Assembly: GCF_900101595.1 (NCBI RefSeq)
Contig: NZ_FMYY01000024.1
Span: 1 to 64,000, forward strand
DNA length: 64,000 nucleotides
Source of the DNA: Paenibacillus sp. cl123
GTDB taxonomy: Bacteria > Bacillota > Bacilli > Paenibacillales > NBRC-103111
Reading direction: 5' to 3'
Below the pieces are notes generated by a model. The model searched no databases. It was not told where the DNA came from and saw nothing but the letters and a program-made list of their open reading frames with translations. The translations under genes were made by a program, and so were the position numbers. The first letter of the stretch is position 1. Each line of letters starts with the position of its first letter. This document shows, piece by piece, positions 21,364 to 31,415 of this stretch.

Positions 21364-22374
21364 TTACAGGCTGGAAACGGCTTCGGCCAACAGACGGTAC
21401 GAATGCAGCCGCGCCTGGTGGTCGTAGACGGAAGCGGCGACGATGAATTCGTCGGCCGCGGTTTCCCGGATAATGGCCGGCAGCTTCTCCCGAATCGTGT
21501 CCGGCGAGCCGGCCAGCGAATAGTTCAGCTTGGACTGGACGATCGCTTTCTCCTGGGGAGTCCATAGCGCATCCATCGAGTCCACCGGAGGAGGCAGTTG
21601 ACCGGTGCGGCCGCGGATAATATTCAGAAACTGCTGCTGGGATGAGGTAGCCAGGCGCTGGGCTTCTTCGTCCGTGTCGGCGACGATAATATTGATGCCG
21701 ACCATCGCGTAGGGCTTGGCCAGCGCTTCCGAAGGCTGGAAGCTGCTGCGATACAGCTCCAGAGCCGGCAGCAAATATTCCGGAGCGAAATGGCTGGCGA
21801 AAGAGAAGGGCAGGCCGAGGTGACCGGCGAGCCGTGCGCTGAATCCGCTGGAGCCCAGCAGCCAGATCGGAATATCCAGCCCTTCTCCCGGTACGGCTCT
21901 GACGCCCATCGGGCGGACATCATATTCCGGGTCGCGATCCGGATTCAAATAAGCCCGCAGCTCGCTCAGCTGCTCGGGGAAGTCATGCCCGTCGCTGCCC
22001 GAGCCGCGCCGCAGCGCACGCGCCGTCAACTGGTCGGAGCCTGGGGCTCTGCCGAGCCCCAGGTCGATCCGGCCGGGGTACATCGTCTCCAGCGTGCCGA
22101 ACTGCTCGGCGATAACCAGCGGAGCATGATTGGGCAGCATAATGCCGCCGGAGCCTACGCGGATGGTGCTCGTGCCTCCCGCTACATAGCCGATCAGCAG
22201 CGAGGTGGCCGAGCTGGCGATACCGGGCATATTATGGTGCTCGGCCAGCCAATAGCGGTTGTAGCCCCATTGCTCGACATGCCGGGCCAGATCCAGCGTA
22301 TTGCGGAAGGAATCCGCCGCCGTACTTCCTGCGACGATCGGAGCAAGATCCAACACGGATATTGGAATTTTCAT
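21364..22374 (-). CDS. Luciferase-like flavin oxidoreductase, MsnO8 type
   Basis: The product has 336 residues. The N-terminal [13 protein letters not shown] and [15 protein letters not shown], then [20 protein letters not shown] and [11 protein letters not shown] are hallmarks of the single-component LLM group (YceB/MsnO8). They are distinct from the NtaA-type enzymes at 3678 and 10995. The group probably uses FMN; substrates are mostly unknown. The start is between ATG 22374 and the adjacent in-frame TTG at 22377; AGGAGG lies 9-12 bases upstream. It is transcribed alone and convergent with the lipoprotein gene. Confidence 0.9.
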   Translation of the reverse strand: MKIPISVLDLAPIVAGSTAADSFRNTLDLARHVEQWGYNRYWLAEHHNMPGIASSATSLLIGYVAGGTSTIRVGSGGIMLPNHAPLVIAEQFGTLETMYPGRIDLGLGRAPGSDQLTARALRRGSGSDGHDFPEQLSELRAYLNPDRDPEYDVRPMGVRAVPGEGLDIPIWLLGSSGFSARLAGHLGLPFSFASHFAPEYLLPALELYRSSFQPSEALAKPYAMVGINIIVADTDEEAQRLATSSQQQFLNIIRGRTGQLPPPVDSMDALWTPQEKAIVQSKLNYSLAGSPDTIREKLPAIIRETAADEFIVAASVYDHQARLHSYRLLAEAVSSL

Positions 22375-22404
22375 CAAGAAAGTTCGCCTCCTAAAATATA
22401 GCAC

Positions 22405-22858
22405 CCGTTTTGCTTTCCGAACGCGAAAAGACCGGTGTGCAGCTGTATCTTATTTGTCGGCAGACCGGGCGTGCCCAAGCGCCGACATGGTTTGCCGAAT
22501 GTTTCATTTGGGCCATAATGGTATATTATATTAACAAACAGTCTAGCGAAGCAGGCTGTACCGGAACAATGTTCCCAACTCTTACATAACCGGGCCAAGC
22601 GCCAAGGGATAGGAAGACCAACAGCTGCCTATACCCGGCCCGGCATCTGGAAGTGGAGTATACTCCGATCCGCCACTTTTTGAACTGTCATAAATATAAT
22701 AACAGTTGGGCGTGGCAATTGCAAAGCAGTCTTATCCGGCCGTTCTCCCCGATATGAGTGGATGTTGATTTCATAGGCAGATGCTGTAGTTGTAGCTTGA
22801 GATATGAGCTCCGGGCGATATCGGCTCCTGGGCCAACCAAGAGGATGAGGTGAGAGAA
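22405..22858. other. Intergenic region without a recognisable gene
   Basis: This divergent gap holds AT-rich promoter-like sequence (around 22515-22535) and a hairpin with a T-run, AAGTGG (22651-22656) pairing with CCACTT (22673-22678). The latter could be a weak terminator on the plus strand. No known RNA motif is seen. Confidence 0.3.
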
Positions 22859-23245
22859 ATGACGGAGACGAACGGACAGAAATTTCGAGAAGGCGATTGG
22901 GTAAGCGGTACTTCCGTATGGGATGAAAAATTCATCGGTTATGTCGATTCTGCGCCGAAGGAGGAAGGCGGGGCGATTCTCATCCGAATCACGCAATGCG
23001 ATCGCAAGAGATTGATTAATACGCTGGTCCAGACGCGTGAGCACCGGCTGAGAAGGCTGCCAGACCCCGGCCCGGCAGCGCCCGAGGATTGGAGCACTTT
23101 GATCGAGCTGGCGCTCGTTACGCGTGACAAGGAATGGTTCGAATCGTTGACATCGCGCATGTCGGCCGTTTCTCAGGAGATCGAGCCTGGAGAGAGCAAA
23201 CGAGGCAGGCTGCCCCGAGATAATCCGCGGCTGTCCGGCAAGTGA
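22859..23245 (+). CDS. IDEAL-domain protein with SH3-like N-terminus
   Basis: The product has 128 residues. Near residues 80-100 it reads LIELALVTRDKEWFESLTSRM, matching the short IDEAL helix pattern found in YpiB and other small Bacillota proteins, where it is thought to mediate protein contacts. The N-terminal half (REGDWVSGTSVWDEKFIGYV) looks like a small beta-barrel of SH3/KOW type. The C-terminus is polar and probably disordered. The ATG at 22859 follows GAGG; an in-frame GTG at 22850 overlaps that site. The function is not known. Confidence 0.7.
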   Translation: MTETNGQKFREGDWVSGTSVWDEKFIGYVDSAPKEEGGAILIRITQCDRKRLINTLVQTREHRLRRLPDPGPAAPEDWSTLIELALVTRDKEWFESLTSRMSAVSQEIEPGESKRGRLPRDNPRLSGK

Positions 23246-23314
23246 GGCCGTTCGAGCGTGAGATTGGAGCGGGGGGAGGGAAGGGGGCTGTCACTCCGTC
23301 CTGCAGCGCGATGG

Positions 23315-23531
23315 ATGCCTGCAAGCCCGCGGGCGGTCTTAGAGCGGTGGCGAGGCCCGCTTTTCGCCCGTGCAGGCCCGCCGGCGCTCCTAGACGCTGA
23401 AATCCAGCCGAATCGCGGCGTGATTCATGCCTGCAAGCCCGCGGGCGGTCTTAGACGCGGTGGCGAGGCCCGCTTTTCGCCGTGCAGGCCCGCCGGTGCT
23501 CCTAGATGCTGAAATCCAGCCGAATCGCGGC
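23315..23531. repeat. Nested GC-rich tandem repeat (about 112 bp x 2)
   Basis: Two copies, 23315-23426 and 23427-23531, match almost base for base (same GCCTGCAAGCCCGCGGGCGG start and AATCCAGCCGAATCGCGGC end). Each copy contains two related sub-units around TGCARGCCCGCSGG and TCYTAGA, about 56 bases apart, so the pattern occurs four times. The surrounding gap 23246-23940 has no gene I can support; frames through the repeat are GC artefacts. Confidence 0.85.
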
Positions 23532-23940
23532 AGGACAGCGTTCCTCTTCATTCCAGTCCCCTACCCTCTCTTTTCCGGTTCGATCCTCCGTGCGCTGCTC
23601 ACCTGCTCTTCACACCCACCGTGCGTTCCTTGTTGCTCGCTTGTTGGCCATCCCCTCGTCCGTGCGTCTCTCATTACTCAGATGTCTCTATTCCCTCAGG
23701 CTATATGCCCCTTGTCATCCTTTTTCATCCTCCATAACCCTCCGCAAACTGTTCTTCCCAAAAGAACTCCTCCCGCCATGTCCGCTCTGCCGATACTAGC
23801 CGGTGTCCCGTAACGTTTGGTCTGTTTTTTGAAACGGAGGCGAAGGTAGGCAACCCGAATTAGCCGTTTGCCGAAGGGAGCCGCCAACGGCCATGAACCA
23901 TGGACAGAACAGCCAATGATCGGCGGGCGAGTAAACGAAC

Positions 23941-25575
23941 CTAGCTCAGCCGCGGATAAGGCGGAAGCTGCTTAAGCTCGGGAGGTCTCCGGTGCAAGGT
24001 GAGCTGCTCATAGCCGTAGGCGAGCCGAATCAGCGTCGGTTCACTGTACGCGGTACCGATGAAGAGGAGGCCGACGGGACCTTGACGGGCGAAGCCGGCC
24101 GGTACGGTCACTACAGGATAACCTGCTTTGGCCGCCATATCGAGAATGGCGCCTTCCTCTGTAATTCCGTCGCCTGGCAGCAGCAGGGCGTCCAGCTCAT
24201 AGGTCCGCAGCGCATGGTCGATGCCTTGGTCCCGCGAAAGCCATAGATCACGGGCGCGGCTTTCCAGATAGGCCGGTTCCGTTAGGGATCCGCTCACCTG
24301 ATCGGCCCAGAGCAGGGTGCTTTGCCCGTACTTCAGAGCTTGCTCCGCATGCTGCTCATGGTAAGCGATCAGCTCTGTGAGCGAGTGGACGGGATAGCCG
24401 GCATCCAACCGGGATAAATACCGGTTAATGCCAGCCTTGAATTCGTGCCGAAGCACTTCGGCCGACCAGTCCCCCGTCTCCTCCGCGGGAAGCCTCACGT
24501 CCTCGATAAGCGAAGCCCCCGCCTGACGCAGCGCGGAGAGCGCTGAACGCATCAGCTCCTTCACGTCCTCCTCCAGGGACTGGAAGAAGGAGGCGGGGAT
24601 GCCGAGGCGGGCTTGCCGTAGGAAGTCGGCATCCAGAAAGCGGGTATAGTCGTTCGGTAAGAGGCGCCCGGCCCCTTCGCCAGATTCGTTTAACATCTCC
24701 GCCTTAGCGGATTCGTCCAGTCCATCCAGTCTATCCGGTCCATCCGAGCTATTCGCGCCATCCAACCTCGTCCTCTCAGCTGAGAAGGCCGCGACAGCCG
24801 CCGGCCCCTCGACTCGCTCCAGAGTAGCCGCATCCTGCGGGTCGGCTCCGGTCATGACGCCGAGCAGCGCCGCGGCATCGGCGACTGTACGCGCCATTGG
24901 GCCGGGGGTGTCCTGGCTATGGGAAATCGGGATAATGCCTGTCCGGCTGAGCAGTCCGACCGTCGGCTTCAGCCCTACGATGGCTTGACGGCAGGCCGGC
25001 GCGATGATGGAGCCCGATGTTTCCGTCCCGACCGCGGCGGAGCAGAACCCGGCCGCCACCGCGGCTGCCGAGCCTGTGCTGGAGCCGCTGACGAGCAGGT
25101 CCGCGCCGTAAGGGTTGACCACCTGTCCTCCGCGTGAGCTATAGCCCGCGAACATGGTGTCGGACATGAAATTGGCCCACTCGGTCATGTTCGTCTTACC
25201 GAGCAGCACTGCCCCTGCTTCACGCAGCTTGCGGACGATGAAGGCATCCTCGGGCGCAATCCAATGCTGCAGCGCGATGGACCCGGCGCTTGTGTGCATC
25301 CGATCGCAGGTATCGATATTATCTTTCAGCAGCACGGGAATTCCGTGCATAGGTCCGCGGGCTCCGCAGACCTTGCGTTCGTGATCCAGACCTCGGGCGA
25401 TAGCCAGGGCATCCGGATTCAACTCAAGCACAGAGCGGATGCGGCCGTCATAACGGGCGATCCGGTCGAGATAAGCCTGCACCAGCTGCTCGGAGGTCCA
25501 GACGCCGCTCTCCATGCCGGCTTGCTGCTCGGCTATCGTGAGGTCTGCGGGATGTTGAGGCAATTGCTGAGTCAT
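23941..25575 (-). CDS. Amidase-signature family hydrolase
   Basis: The product has 544 residues. It has the Ser-cisSer-Lys triad layout: catalytic Lys84 in [10 protein letters not shown], the serine-rich [10 protein letters not shown] with the cis-Ser near 166, and nucleophile Ser189 in [12 protein letters not shown]. It would hydrolyse an amide, or be a relative of GatA without being part of a tRNA amidotransferase (no gatB or gatC nearby). A stretch of about 40 residues (about 265-305) is Asp/Gly/Ser-rich and looks inserted. AAGGAGG precedes ATG 25575; longer upstream frames lack such a site. It is transcribed alone. Confidence 0.9.
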   Translation of the reverse strand: MTQQLPQHPADLTIAEQQAGMESGVWTSEQLVQAYLDRIARYDGRIRSVLELNPDALAIARGLDHERKVCGARGPMHGIPVLLKDNIDTCDRMHTSAGSIALQHWIAPEDAFIVRKLREAGAVLLGKTNMTEWANFMSDTMFAGYSSRGGQVVNPYGADLLVSGSSTGSAAAVAAGFCSAAVGTETSGSIIAPACRQAIVGLKPTVGLLSRTGIIPISHSQDTPGPMARTVADAAALLGVMTGADPQDAATLERVEGPAAVAAFSAERTRLDGANSSDGPDRLDGLDESAKAEMLNESGEGAGRLLPNDYTRFLDADFLRQARLGIPASFFQSLEEDVKELMRSALSALRQAGASLIEDVRLPAEETGDWSAEVLRHEFKAGINRYLSRLDAGYPVHSLTELIAYHEQHAEQALKYGQSTLLWADQVSGSLTEPAYLESRARDLWLSRDQGIDHALRTYELDALLLPGDGITEEGAILDMAAKAGYPVVTVPAGFARQGPVGLLFIGTAYSEPTLIRLAYGYEQLTLHRRPPELKQLPPYPRLS

Positions 25576-25844
25576 TGTTTTGTCCTCCTTCGCTTTTCCC
25601 ACATATAGCTTTTCTATTTCGCGAGAGGGATGACATTCCCTCCAGTCGAGTCTGGGAGAGCTTGGATATAACCAATAATTCCGGCCGACCGGCAAAATAA
25701 AGGACATTTATTGGCTTTCGGCACCCTAACGATTCCCAATTTCCCTAACCTTATGCATAAAACTGAAATAAAATTTCACAAAATAACTGTTTACTAAAAT
25801 TATGTTTTATCTTATAGTCGTTATTGTAAAGAATTGTTTCGAGT

Positions 25845-25921
25845 ACCTGAGGCGATAACCGGAAGGCGGTGAAGTACAAACCAAGGCGAAGCCTGGTAGC
25901 AATCCTATCTTTCGAATAAGC
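25845..25921 (+). other. Possible structured 5' leader of the surface-protein gene
   Basis: Between promoter-like AT-rich DNA and the SD sequence there are several local stems: ACCG/CGGT, AGGC/GCCT closing a GAA loop with flanking ACC/GGT, and TTCGA/TCGAA across the element. I could not match it to a known riboswitch class. It may be only a stable UTR. Confidence 0.25.
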
Positions 25922-25939
25922 AAAGGAGAGATTGATAGC

Positions 25940-28900
25940 ATGCATGTGTCTTCATGGGTGAAAAACTTATCTATGCGCCAGCTTGTTCCTTCGTTGATGG
26001 CCGCAGCTCTTGCCCTGTCCCTGATCTCGCCTGCTGTGTCAGTGAATGCCGCCGGATTTGAAAGCGCTCCCGCAAGCACGGGAACCGCGGCTGTTTCGGA
26101 CCGGCTTATGGCCAAAGATACGGCGGCCAAAACGATCGAGCTGGAAACCGCAGGTGTGGTGCAGCTGGCGGACGATTACAAGGTCGAGCAGCATCTCCAC
26201 GGCAAGGTACTGAGCAAATCGCTTAGTCAAGTGATGATCGGCGCCCGCAACCTGCAATTCGAGTTCAACGGCGACAACAAGGTGTCCCGGATCATCATGA
26301 ACGGGCATGAGCCGGTTCAAACGATGCGCATCGGGCTTCGCAAAAACATCAGCGATATCTCGGATAACTCGCAATTCAATCATACGCTGATTTCCTTCAA
26401 ATCGGTCAAGGGCTATACGATTTCCGACAAGAAGTCGGACAGCAAACTGACCGTTCCCGCAGGCGAGCTTGCCACCTTTACGGTATCCGGCGGTCAACTC
26501 TCCGTCACCTATCCGTCGGCAACAGCGCCTTATACAACCAAGAACCGGCTGTACCTGACTCCGAACAGCGACGATTCGCTGCTGCAAGCGATGTCCTACA
26601 CGCGGGCGCAGGGCAATCCGCTTTACCGGGGCACAATCGAAATTTCCCTCAATGCCGACAACACCACGATGAAGCTCCTGAATGAAGTCACCATCGAACA
26701 ATACCTCTACCAAGTAGTTCCCAGCGAAATGCCGGCTTCCTTCGGACTGGAGGCTTTGCGGGCGCAAGCGATAGCAGCGCGTACATACGCCTTGACCGAT
26801 TATTACAGCAACCGGTTCGCCGACCGCGGCATTCATATCGACGACAGTACGCTCAGCCAGGTTTATAACAACAGCGCGGAGAACGCGCTGACGACGCAAG
26901 CCGTGAACGATACGGCCGGCAAGATTATGAAAAGCGGCGAGGAGCTGGTCGACGCCAGATTTTATTCCACCTCAGGCGGCTATGGGGCCTCCAAGCATGA
27001 GGTATGGTCGGACACCGCCGGAAGCCCGTTTCCCGGCACCCCGATTCCTTATCTGGTAGCCCGCAGCTATACGTACGATCCGAATGACGAGACGAAGATT
27101 TTGGAGATCGACACATCGGATGAAGCGCAGCTGAATGCCTTTTATAAAAACCTTGGCCTTAAGGGGTACGACTCGGAATCGTATTATTTCCGCTGGAAGG
27201 TCGGACTTACCAAAACCGAGCTGGAAAACACGATCAATGCGAACCTGAAGGTAAGACATGGCTCAGATCCGACATCGATTCTGACGAAAAACGAACAGGG
27301 GATGTTTGTGAGCAAAACGATCCCGGACGCCGGCATCGGCTCGTTCAAGGATATGTATGTCACCAAGCGCGGAGCCGGCGGCAATATCGTCGAGCTGGTG
27401 ATCGAGGGCACAACAGGCACTTATAAAATTTTAAAGGAATACAATGTTCGCTTCACGATTCGCCCAAGCAAAACGTATACGCTGGGAAGCGACGTCGTTC
27501 TTCACCGGGCGCAGGGCAATTCAACGGATTACGCAGCCGGCTACAAGCTGTTGAACCCGAGCATTCTCAATTCCGCATTTTTCAGCTTCGACATTGACAA
27601 AAATGGAGCGGGCGAGCCGACGGGCGTGACGTTCTTCGGCGGCGGCAACGGCCATGGCGTGGGGATGAGCCAATACGGCGCCTCCATGCTGGGAGGGAAG
27701 GGCTGGACGTACAGCCAGATACTGAACAGCTATTACGCCAATATGCGCATTGTCGATATGAACGAGCCTGTTCCGGCTTACATCGATCTGCAAGGCAGCG
27801 GTCAGCTGTCCAAAGGCCAAAAAGCTCAAGCCGTCGTCACAGCCGTTTATACCGACGGCTCTACTTGGCCGATTGCGGCAGGCGTGAATTATTCCTCCAG
27901 CGACGAGTCCGTGGTGACGATCAGCGGGACGGGCGAATATACGGCCAAGCAGGAAGGGACTGCGGTTCTGACGGCTAAGCATCAAGGCTTTACCGCGTCG
28001 TTAACGGTTCAGGTGACGCCGCCGGTCGTCGAATCGTTGAGGCTGACCGGTCTTAATCCGATTCGAGTCGGGGAAACGCTTCAAGCCGAAGTGAGCGCTC
28101 TTTACACGGATGGCACAGAAGCTAATGTTACGTCGGGAGCTGCCTTTGCCAGCAGCGATGAAGCGATCGCTACGGTTGCGGCATCGGGAATGGTAACAGG
28201 GGCAGCTTATGGAACCACGGTCATTTCGGCGTTCTATGAAGGGAAAACGGCGACGTACACGCTGGAAGTACTGAAGCCGGAGGTGAACATGACCGGCATT
28301 ACGCTGAGCGGGGCCGCTTCGCTCGAAGAAGGAACGACCGGCGACTTCACGGTCCAAGCCTCGTACAATGACGGCACAACGGCCGCATTGACCGATGGTG
28401 TGACGTTCGAAAGCACGGCGACGGAGATTGCCGCCATATCGGCGACCGGAACGGTAAGCGCCTGGAAGAGCGGGACAACGGTCATCCGTGCCGTCTACAG
28501 CACCTATGAAGCTGAGCAAGTATTGACGGTTGTGCCGCCGGCGCTTCAATCGATCTCCATCAGCAGTCCGGCTGAGGCTCTTCGAGTGGGCGAAACGTTT
28601 ACGATGACGGTCAGAGCGTTTTATTCCAATGGAACCGACCGTCCGGTAACAGAGGGGGTTGCATTTGACAGCAGCCATCCAGAGGTAGCCGCGATTGATG
28701 CCGACGGTACAATTACGGCAATCGCTCCGGGAACGACGGTCATCCGGGCCGACTACGAAGGACAGTCCAAGGAGTACGCGCTGGAGGTGCTGGCGGAAGA
28801 AGTGACATTGACCGGCATTGCCATCACGGGAGCAGCTTCGCTGGAGGAAGGTTCCTCCACGCAAACGAAGGTGACCGGCAAATACAGCAATGGCAGCGAA

Positions 28901-30232
28901 GCTGTGCTGACGGAGGGCATTAGCTACGAAAGCTCAAGTCCAACTGTGGCCAGCGTTTCCCAAACAGGGCTGGTACGCGCCTTGAACCCGGGCAGCGCCA
29001 CGATCACGGCTACGGCTGCCACGTATGGCGGACTTACCGCTTCTTATCAAGTCCAGGTGTATGAAACGAGCGGCTCGTCTTCGTCTTCAGGGTCATCGGG
29101 GTCATCAGCGGGGCCGGCTCCGGGAACGACGCCATCCGTAGAGCAGGCGCTTACGGCGGGCAAGGACGGCACAGCGGTTATCGATGCCAAGGCTGCAACG
29201 AGCGTCAAGCTGCCGGGCCGCGCTAGCGAGCTGCTGGGCAGCGGAACGGCTGAAGTAAACTTCGCCGGCGTGAAGATTGCCATCCCGTCCAAGGTGCTGG
29301 AGCAGCTGCAGAAGGGGCTTACCGGGACAGCCGCAAGCGATGCCTCGATCGTGCTGGAGGCCAAGCCGGTCTCGGGAGAGACGGCCAGCGCTCTGCTGAC
29401 CGGTTCAGGACGGCAGCTAAACGCCGTCATCCGGCCTGCAGGCGATATCATCGACTTCTCGCTGTCGATTCAGGCGGGCAGCCAGACGTTTGCGCCTAAG
29501 CAGTTCGATTCGCCGCTTAAGGTTACATTTGGCGTCCAAGGCTCGCCGAACAAGAAGAGAACCGGGGTTTTCCAAGTCAAAGAAGACGGTTCCCTGGAAC
29601 GCGCAGCCGGCACCTGGAGCCGGGATGGTTCGGCGATTACGGCGGAGCTGCTGCATTTCAGCAAATATGCGGTGCTTGAAGTGAATAAAACGTTTGAAGA
29701 CATGAAGGGACATTGGGCCGCTGAGGTAGTTGCCGATCTGGCAGCCGGTTCCATCGTACAGGGACAGTCCAATTCGCTGTATGGGCCGGAGCAATTGGTC
29801 AGCCGTGCCGAATTTTCCGCCATGCTGGTGCGTGCGCTCGGGTTGAAAGCTTCCGGGTCTGCCGCATTCGCGGATGTGCCTGACGATGCCTGGTATGCGG
29901 GCGAAGTGGCGGCGGCATTCCGCGCAGGGCTGGTGCTGGGCACAAGCGACACGACCTTCTCCCCGGATGCCAAGCTGAACCGCGAGCAGATGGCGGTCAT
30001 GCTGGCCCGTGCTTGGGAGCATCAAGCTGGCAAGAAGCTGCCTGCAGCGGACGGGTCGGCGTTCATCGATGAAGAAGAGCTGAGCGGTTGGTCGCGTGAC
30101 TCCGTCCTCAGTCTGGCTGAGGCGAAGCTGCTGAACGGACGCGATGGAGGCCGGTTTGAGCCGCAGGCGTTTGCTTCCCGTGCGGAGGTAGCGAAGGTTC
30201 TGCACGGTCTGTTGGATATGCAAGATAAATAA
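25940..30232 (+). CDS. Surface protein: SpoIID/LytB domain, BIG2 repeats, three SLH domains
   Basis: The product has 1430 residues. In order: a signal peptide (1-38, ending VNAAG); a SpoIID/LytB-type domain (about 225-605) with TIEQYLYQVVPSEMP, LRAQAIAARTYAL and GHGVGMSQYGASMLG; five BIG2-type Ig repeats (about 613-1040) with recurring YTDGS and SSDESVVTIS patterns; a Ser/Gly linker (about 1047-1062); a further unassigned domain; and three SLH domains (about 1251-1427) beginning FEDMKGHWA, FADVPDDAWYA and FIDEEELSGW. SpoIID domains cut peptidoglycan glycan strands, and SLH domains bind the pyruvylated wall polymer, so this is probably a wall-anchored lytic or remodelling protein. AAAGGAGAG precedes the ATG. 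Confidence 0.92.
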   Translation: MHVSSWVKNLSMRQLVPSLMAAALALSLISPAVSVNAAGFESAPASTGTAAVSDRLMAKDTAAKTIELETAGVVQLADDYKVEQHLHGKVLSKSLSQVMIGARNLQFEFNGDNKVSRIIMNGHEPVQTMRIGLRKNISDISDNSQFNHTLISFKSVKGYTISDKKSDSKLTVPAGELATFTVSGGQLSVTYPSATAPYTTKNRLYLTPNSDDSLLQAMSYTRAQGNPLYRGTIEISLNADNTTMKLLNEVTIEQYLYQVVPSEMPASFGLEALRAQAIAARTYALTDYYSNRFADRGIHIDDSTLSQVYNNSAENALTTQAVNDTAGKIMKSGEELVDARFYSTSGGYGASKHEVWSDTAGSPFPGTPIPYLVARSYTYDPNDETKILEIDTSDEAQLNAFYKNLGLKGYDSESYYFRWKVGLTKTELENTINANLKVRHGSDPTSILTKNEQGMFVSKTIPDAGIGSFKDMYVTKRGAGGNIVELVIEGTTGTYKILKEYNVRFTIRPSKTYTLGSDVVLHRAQGNSTDYAAGYKLLNPSILNSAFFSFDIDKNGAGEPTGVTFFGGGNGHGVGMSQYGASMLGGKGWTYSQILNSYYANMRIVDMNEPVPAYIDLQGSGQLSKGQKAQAVVTAVYTDGSTWPIAAGVNYSSSDESVVTISGTGEYTAKQEGTAVLTAKHQGFTASLTVQVTPPVVESLRLTGLNPIRVGETLQAEVSALYTDGTEANVTSGAAFASSDEAIATVAASGMVTGAAYGTTVISAFYEGKTATYTLEVLKPEVNMTGITLSGAASLEEGTTGDFTVQASYNDGTTAALTDGVTFESTATEIAAISATGTVSAWKSGTTVIRAVYSTYEAEQVLTVVPPALQSISISSPAEALRVGETFTMTVRAFYSNGTDRPVTEGVAFDSSHPEVAAIDADGTITAIAPGTTVIRADYEGQSKEYALEVLAEEVTLTGIAITGAASLEEGSSTQTKVTGKYSNGSEAVLTEGISYESSSPTVASVSQTGLVRALNPGSATITATAATYGGLTASYQVQVYETSGSSSSSGSSGSSAGPAPGTTPSVEQALTAGKDGTAVIDAKAATSVKLPGRASELLGSGTAEVNFAGVKIAIPSKVLEQLQKGLTGTAASDASIVLEAKPVSGETASALLTGSGRQLNAVIRPAGDIIDFSLSIQAGSQTFAPKQFDSPLKVTFGVQGSPNKKRTGVFQVKEDGSLERAAGTWSRDGSAITAELLHFSKYAVLEVNKTFEDMKGHWAAEVVADLAAGSIVQGQSNSLYGPEQLVSRAEFSAMLVRALGLKASGSAAFADVPDDAWYAGEVAAAFRAGLVLGTSDTTFSPDAKLNREQMAVMLARAWEHQAGKKLPAADGSAFIDEEELSGWSRDSVLSLAEAKLLNGRDGGRFEPQAFASRAEVAKVLHGLLDMQDK

Positions 30233-30353
30233 ATCCGGAAGAAGCGACGGTTTGCTCCTTCCGGTATGAGCTTCAATGCAGCGGGCCGTAGAAGCGATTC
30301 TGCGGTCCAATTTCTTTTTGCGCGCCGGAAGATAGAGAAGCTGAGAATAAAGA

Positions 30354-30409
30354 TTGACAAAACTTGCCTATGTGATTTATCTTTAATTTAAGACATATAA
30401 AATAAAGAT
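30354..30409 (+). promoter_or_regulatory. Nitroreductase promoter with overlapping operator
   Basis: TTGACA (30354-30359) and TATCTT (30378-30383) are 18 bases apart. The inverted repeat ATCTTTAATTT (30379-30389) with AAAATAAAGAT (30399-30409) overlaps the -10 element. That is the layout of MarR/HxlR-type repressor sites that control redox-stress nitroreductases. No such regulator is encoded next to it. Confidence 0.6.
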
Positions 30410-30490
30410 TAATAGTGAAATGATCCTATCTACGAGTTACCGAGTAGACGTTCTTGATTCTAAATCCCGCAGGAAGCTGGAGGAGACGTT

Positions 30491-31129
30491 ATGACAACAA
30501 CCACCTATGATTTGACAGCGCTGGTGAAGGCGCGGAGATCCGCCAATAAGTTTATACCCGGAGTAGAAATAAACGACCGGCAGCTGGAAGATATTTTTCA
30601 ACTGGCGAAGTTCGCGCCCTCGGCGTTCAACCTGCAGCACACCCATTATATTGCGGTGCGAAACCCCGAGGTAAAAGCGAAGGTATACGAGGCTGCCTAC
30701 AAGCAGTATAAGGTGAGCAGCGCATCGGCGCTCATTGTGGTCCTAGGGCATAAGGAGGCTTACCGTGATGTAGCCAGGCTCAACGAGGGCATGCTGAATC
30801 TGGGTATACTGAGCCAGCAGGAATACGACGACACGGTGCAGTCCGTGCTAAGCTTCTACACGGATAGAGGGGAAGCGTTCAAACGCGACGAGGCGATTCG
30901 CAATGCCAGCCTGTCGGCCATGCTGCTGATGCTGGCCGCCAAGGATCAAGGCTGGGATTCATGCCCGATGATCGGCTTCGACCCGGATGCGCTGCGCGAA
31001 GCGCTGCATATTCCGGAAGACTATGTGCCTGCGCTGCTGATCGCTTTGGGCAAGGAAGACACCTCGCGCCAGCGTCCGCGGGGCTACCGCAAGCCCGTCG
31101 GCGAATTCGTCAGCTACGACCGGTTTTGA
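30491..31129 (+). CDS. Nitroreductase-family flavoprotein
   Basis: The product has 212 residues. It opens with the FMN-contacting VKARRSANKF and APSAFNLQHTHY, and later has DEAIRNASLSAMLLMLAAKDQGWDSCPMIGFD, all typical of the NAD(P)H nitroreductase family (YodC/YfkO-like). These FMN dimers reduce quinones, nitroaromatics or chromate. GGAGGAG lies before the ATG. It appears monocistronic under a repressor-type promoter, which suggests induction by electrophiles or quinones (inference). Confidence 0.9.
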   Translation: MTTTTYDLTALVKARRSANKFIPGVEINDRQLEDIFQLAKFAPSAFNLQHTHYIAVRNPEVKAKVYEAAYKQYKVSSASALIVVLGHKEAYRDVARLNEGMLNLGILSQQEYDDTVQSVLSFYTDRGEAFKRDEAIRNASLSAMLLMLAAKDQGWDSCPMIGFDPDALREALHIPEDYVPALLIALGKEDTSRQRPRGYRKPVGEFVSYDRF

Positions 31130-31340
31130 CCGTTTCTGAGCTTTCTCCTGCCGATCTTAACCGCTTTTTGCAGCGATAAGTCTCCTTCTCTGCGGCAAAC
31201 GCAGCCGCCGGCTCGGTTCTAGAGCTGGAAGGAAAGCCTTCTGGCAGCCGTTTTTCCTGTCTATTTTCAGGGAAGGCGGCTGTTTGGCGTGCTCCGGGAA
31301 GGAAGCGCGGGAGCATGCGACGGAGCGTCCTGGCCGAGTC

Positions 31341-31369
31341 TGGACATTTTTTACAGCCGTAGGTATGAT
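31341..31369 (+). promoter_or_regulatory. Promoter of azlCD
   Basis: TGGACA (31341-31346) and TATGAT (31364-31369) are 17 bases apart, about 45 bases before the azlC start codon. Confidence 0.55.
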
Positions 31370-31415
31370 GGAGAATAAAATCTTTGCTGCCCGTAGCAAG
31401 AGGAGAGATTACAGG

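Noticed and set aside
23427-23813. Frame of 128 codons running out of the tandem repeat
   Set aside because: It starts inside the repeat, has no ribosome binding site and no protein-like pattern.
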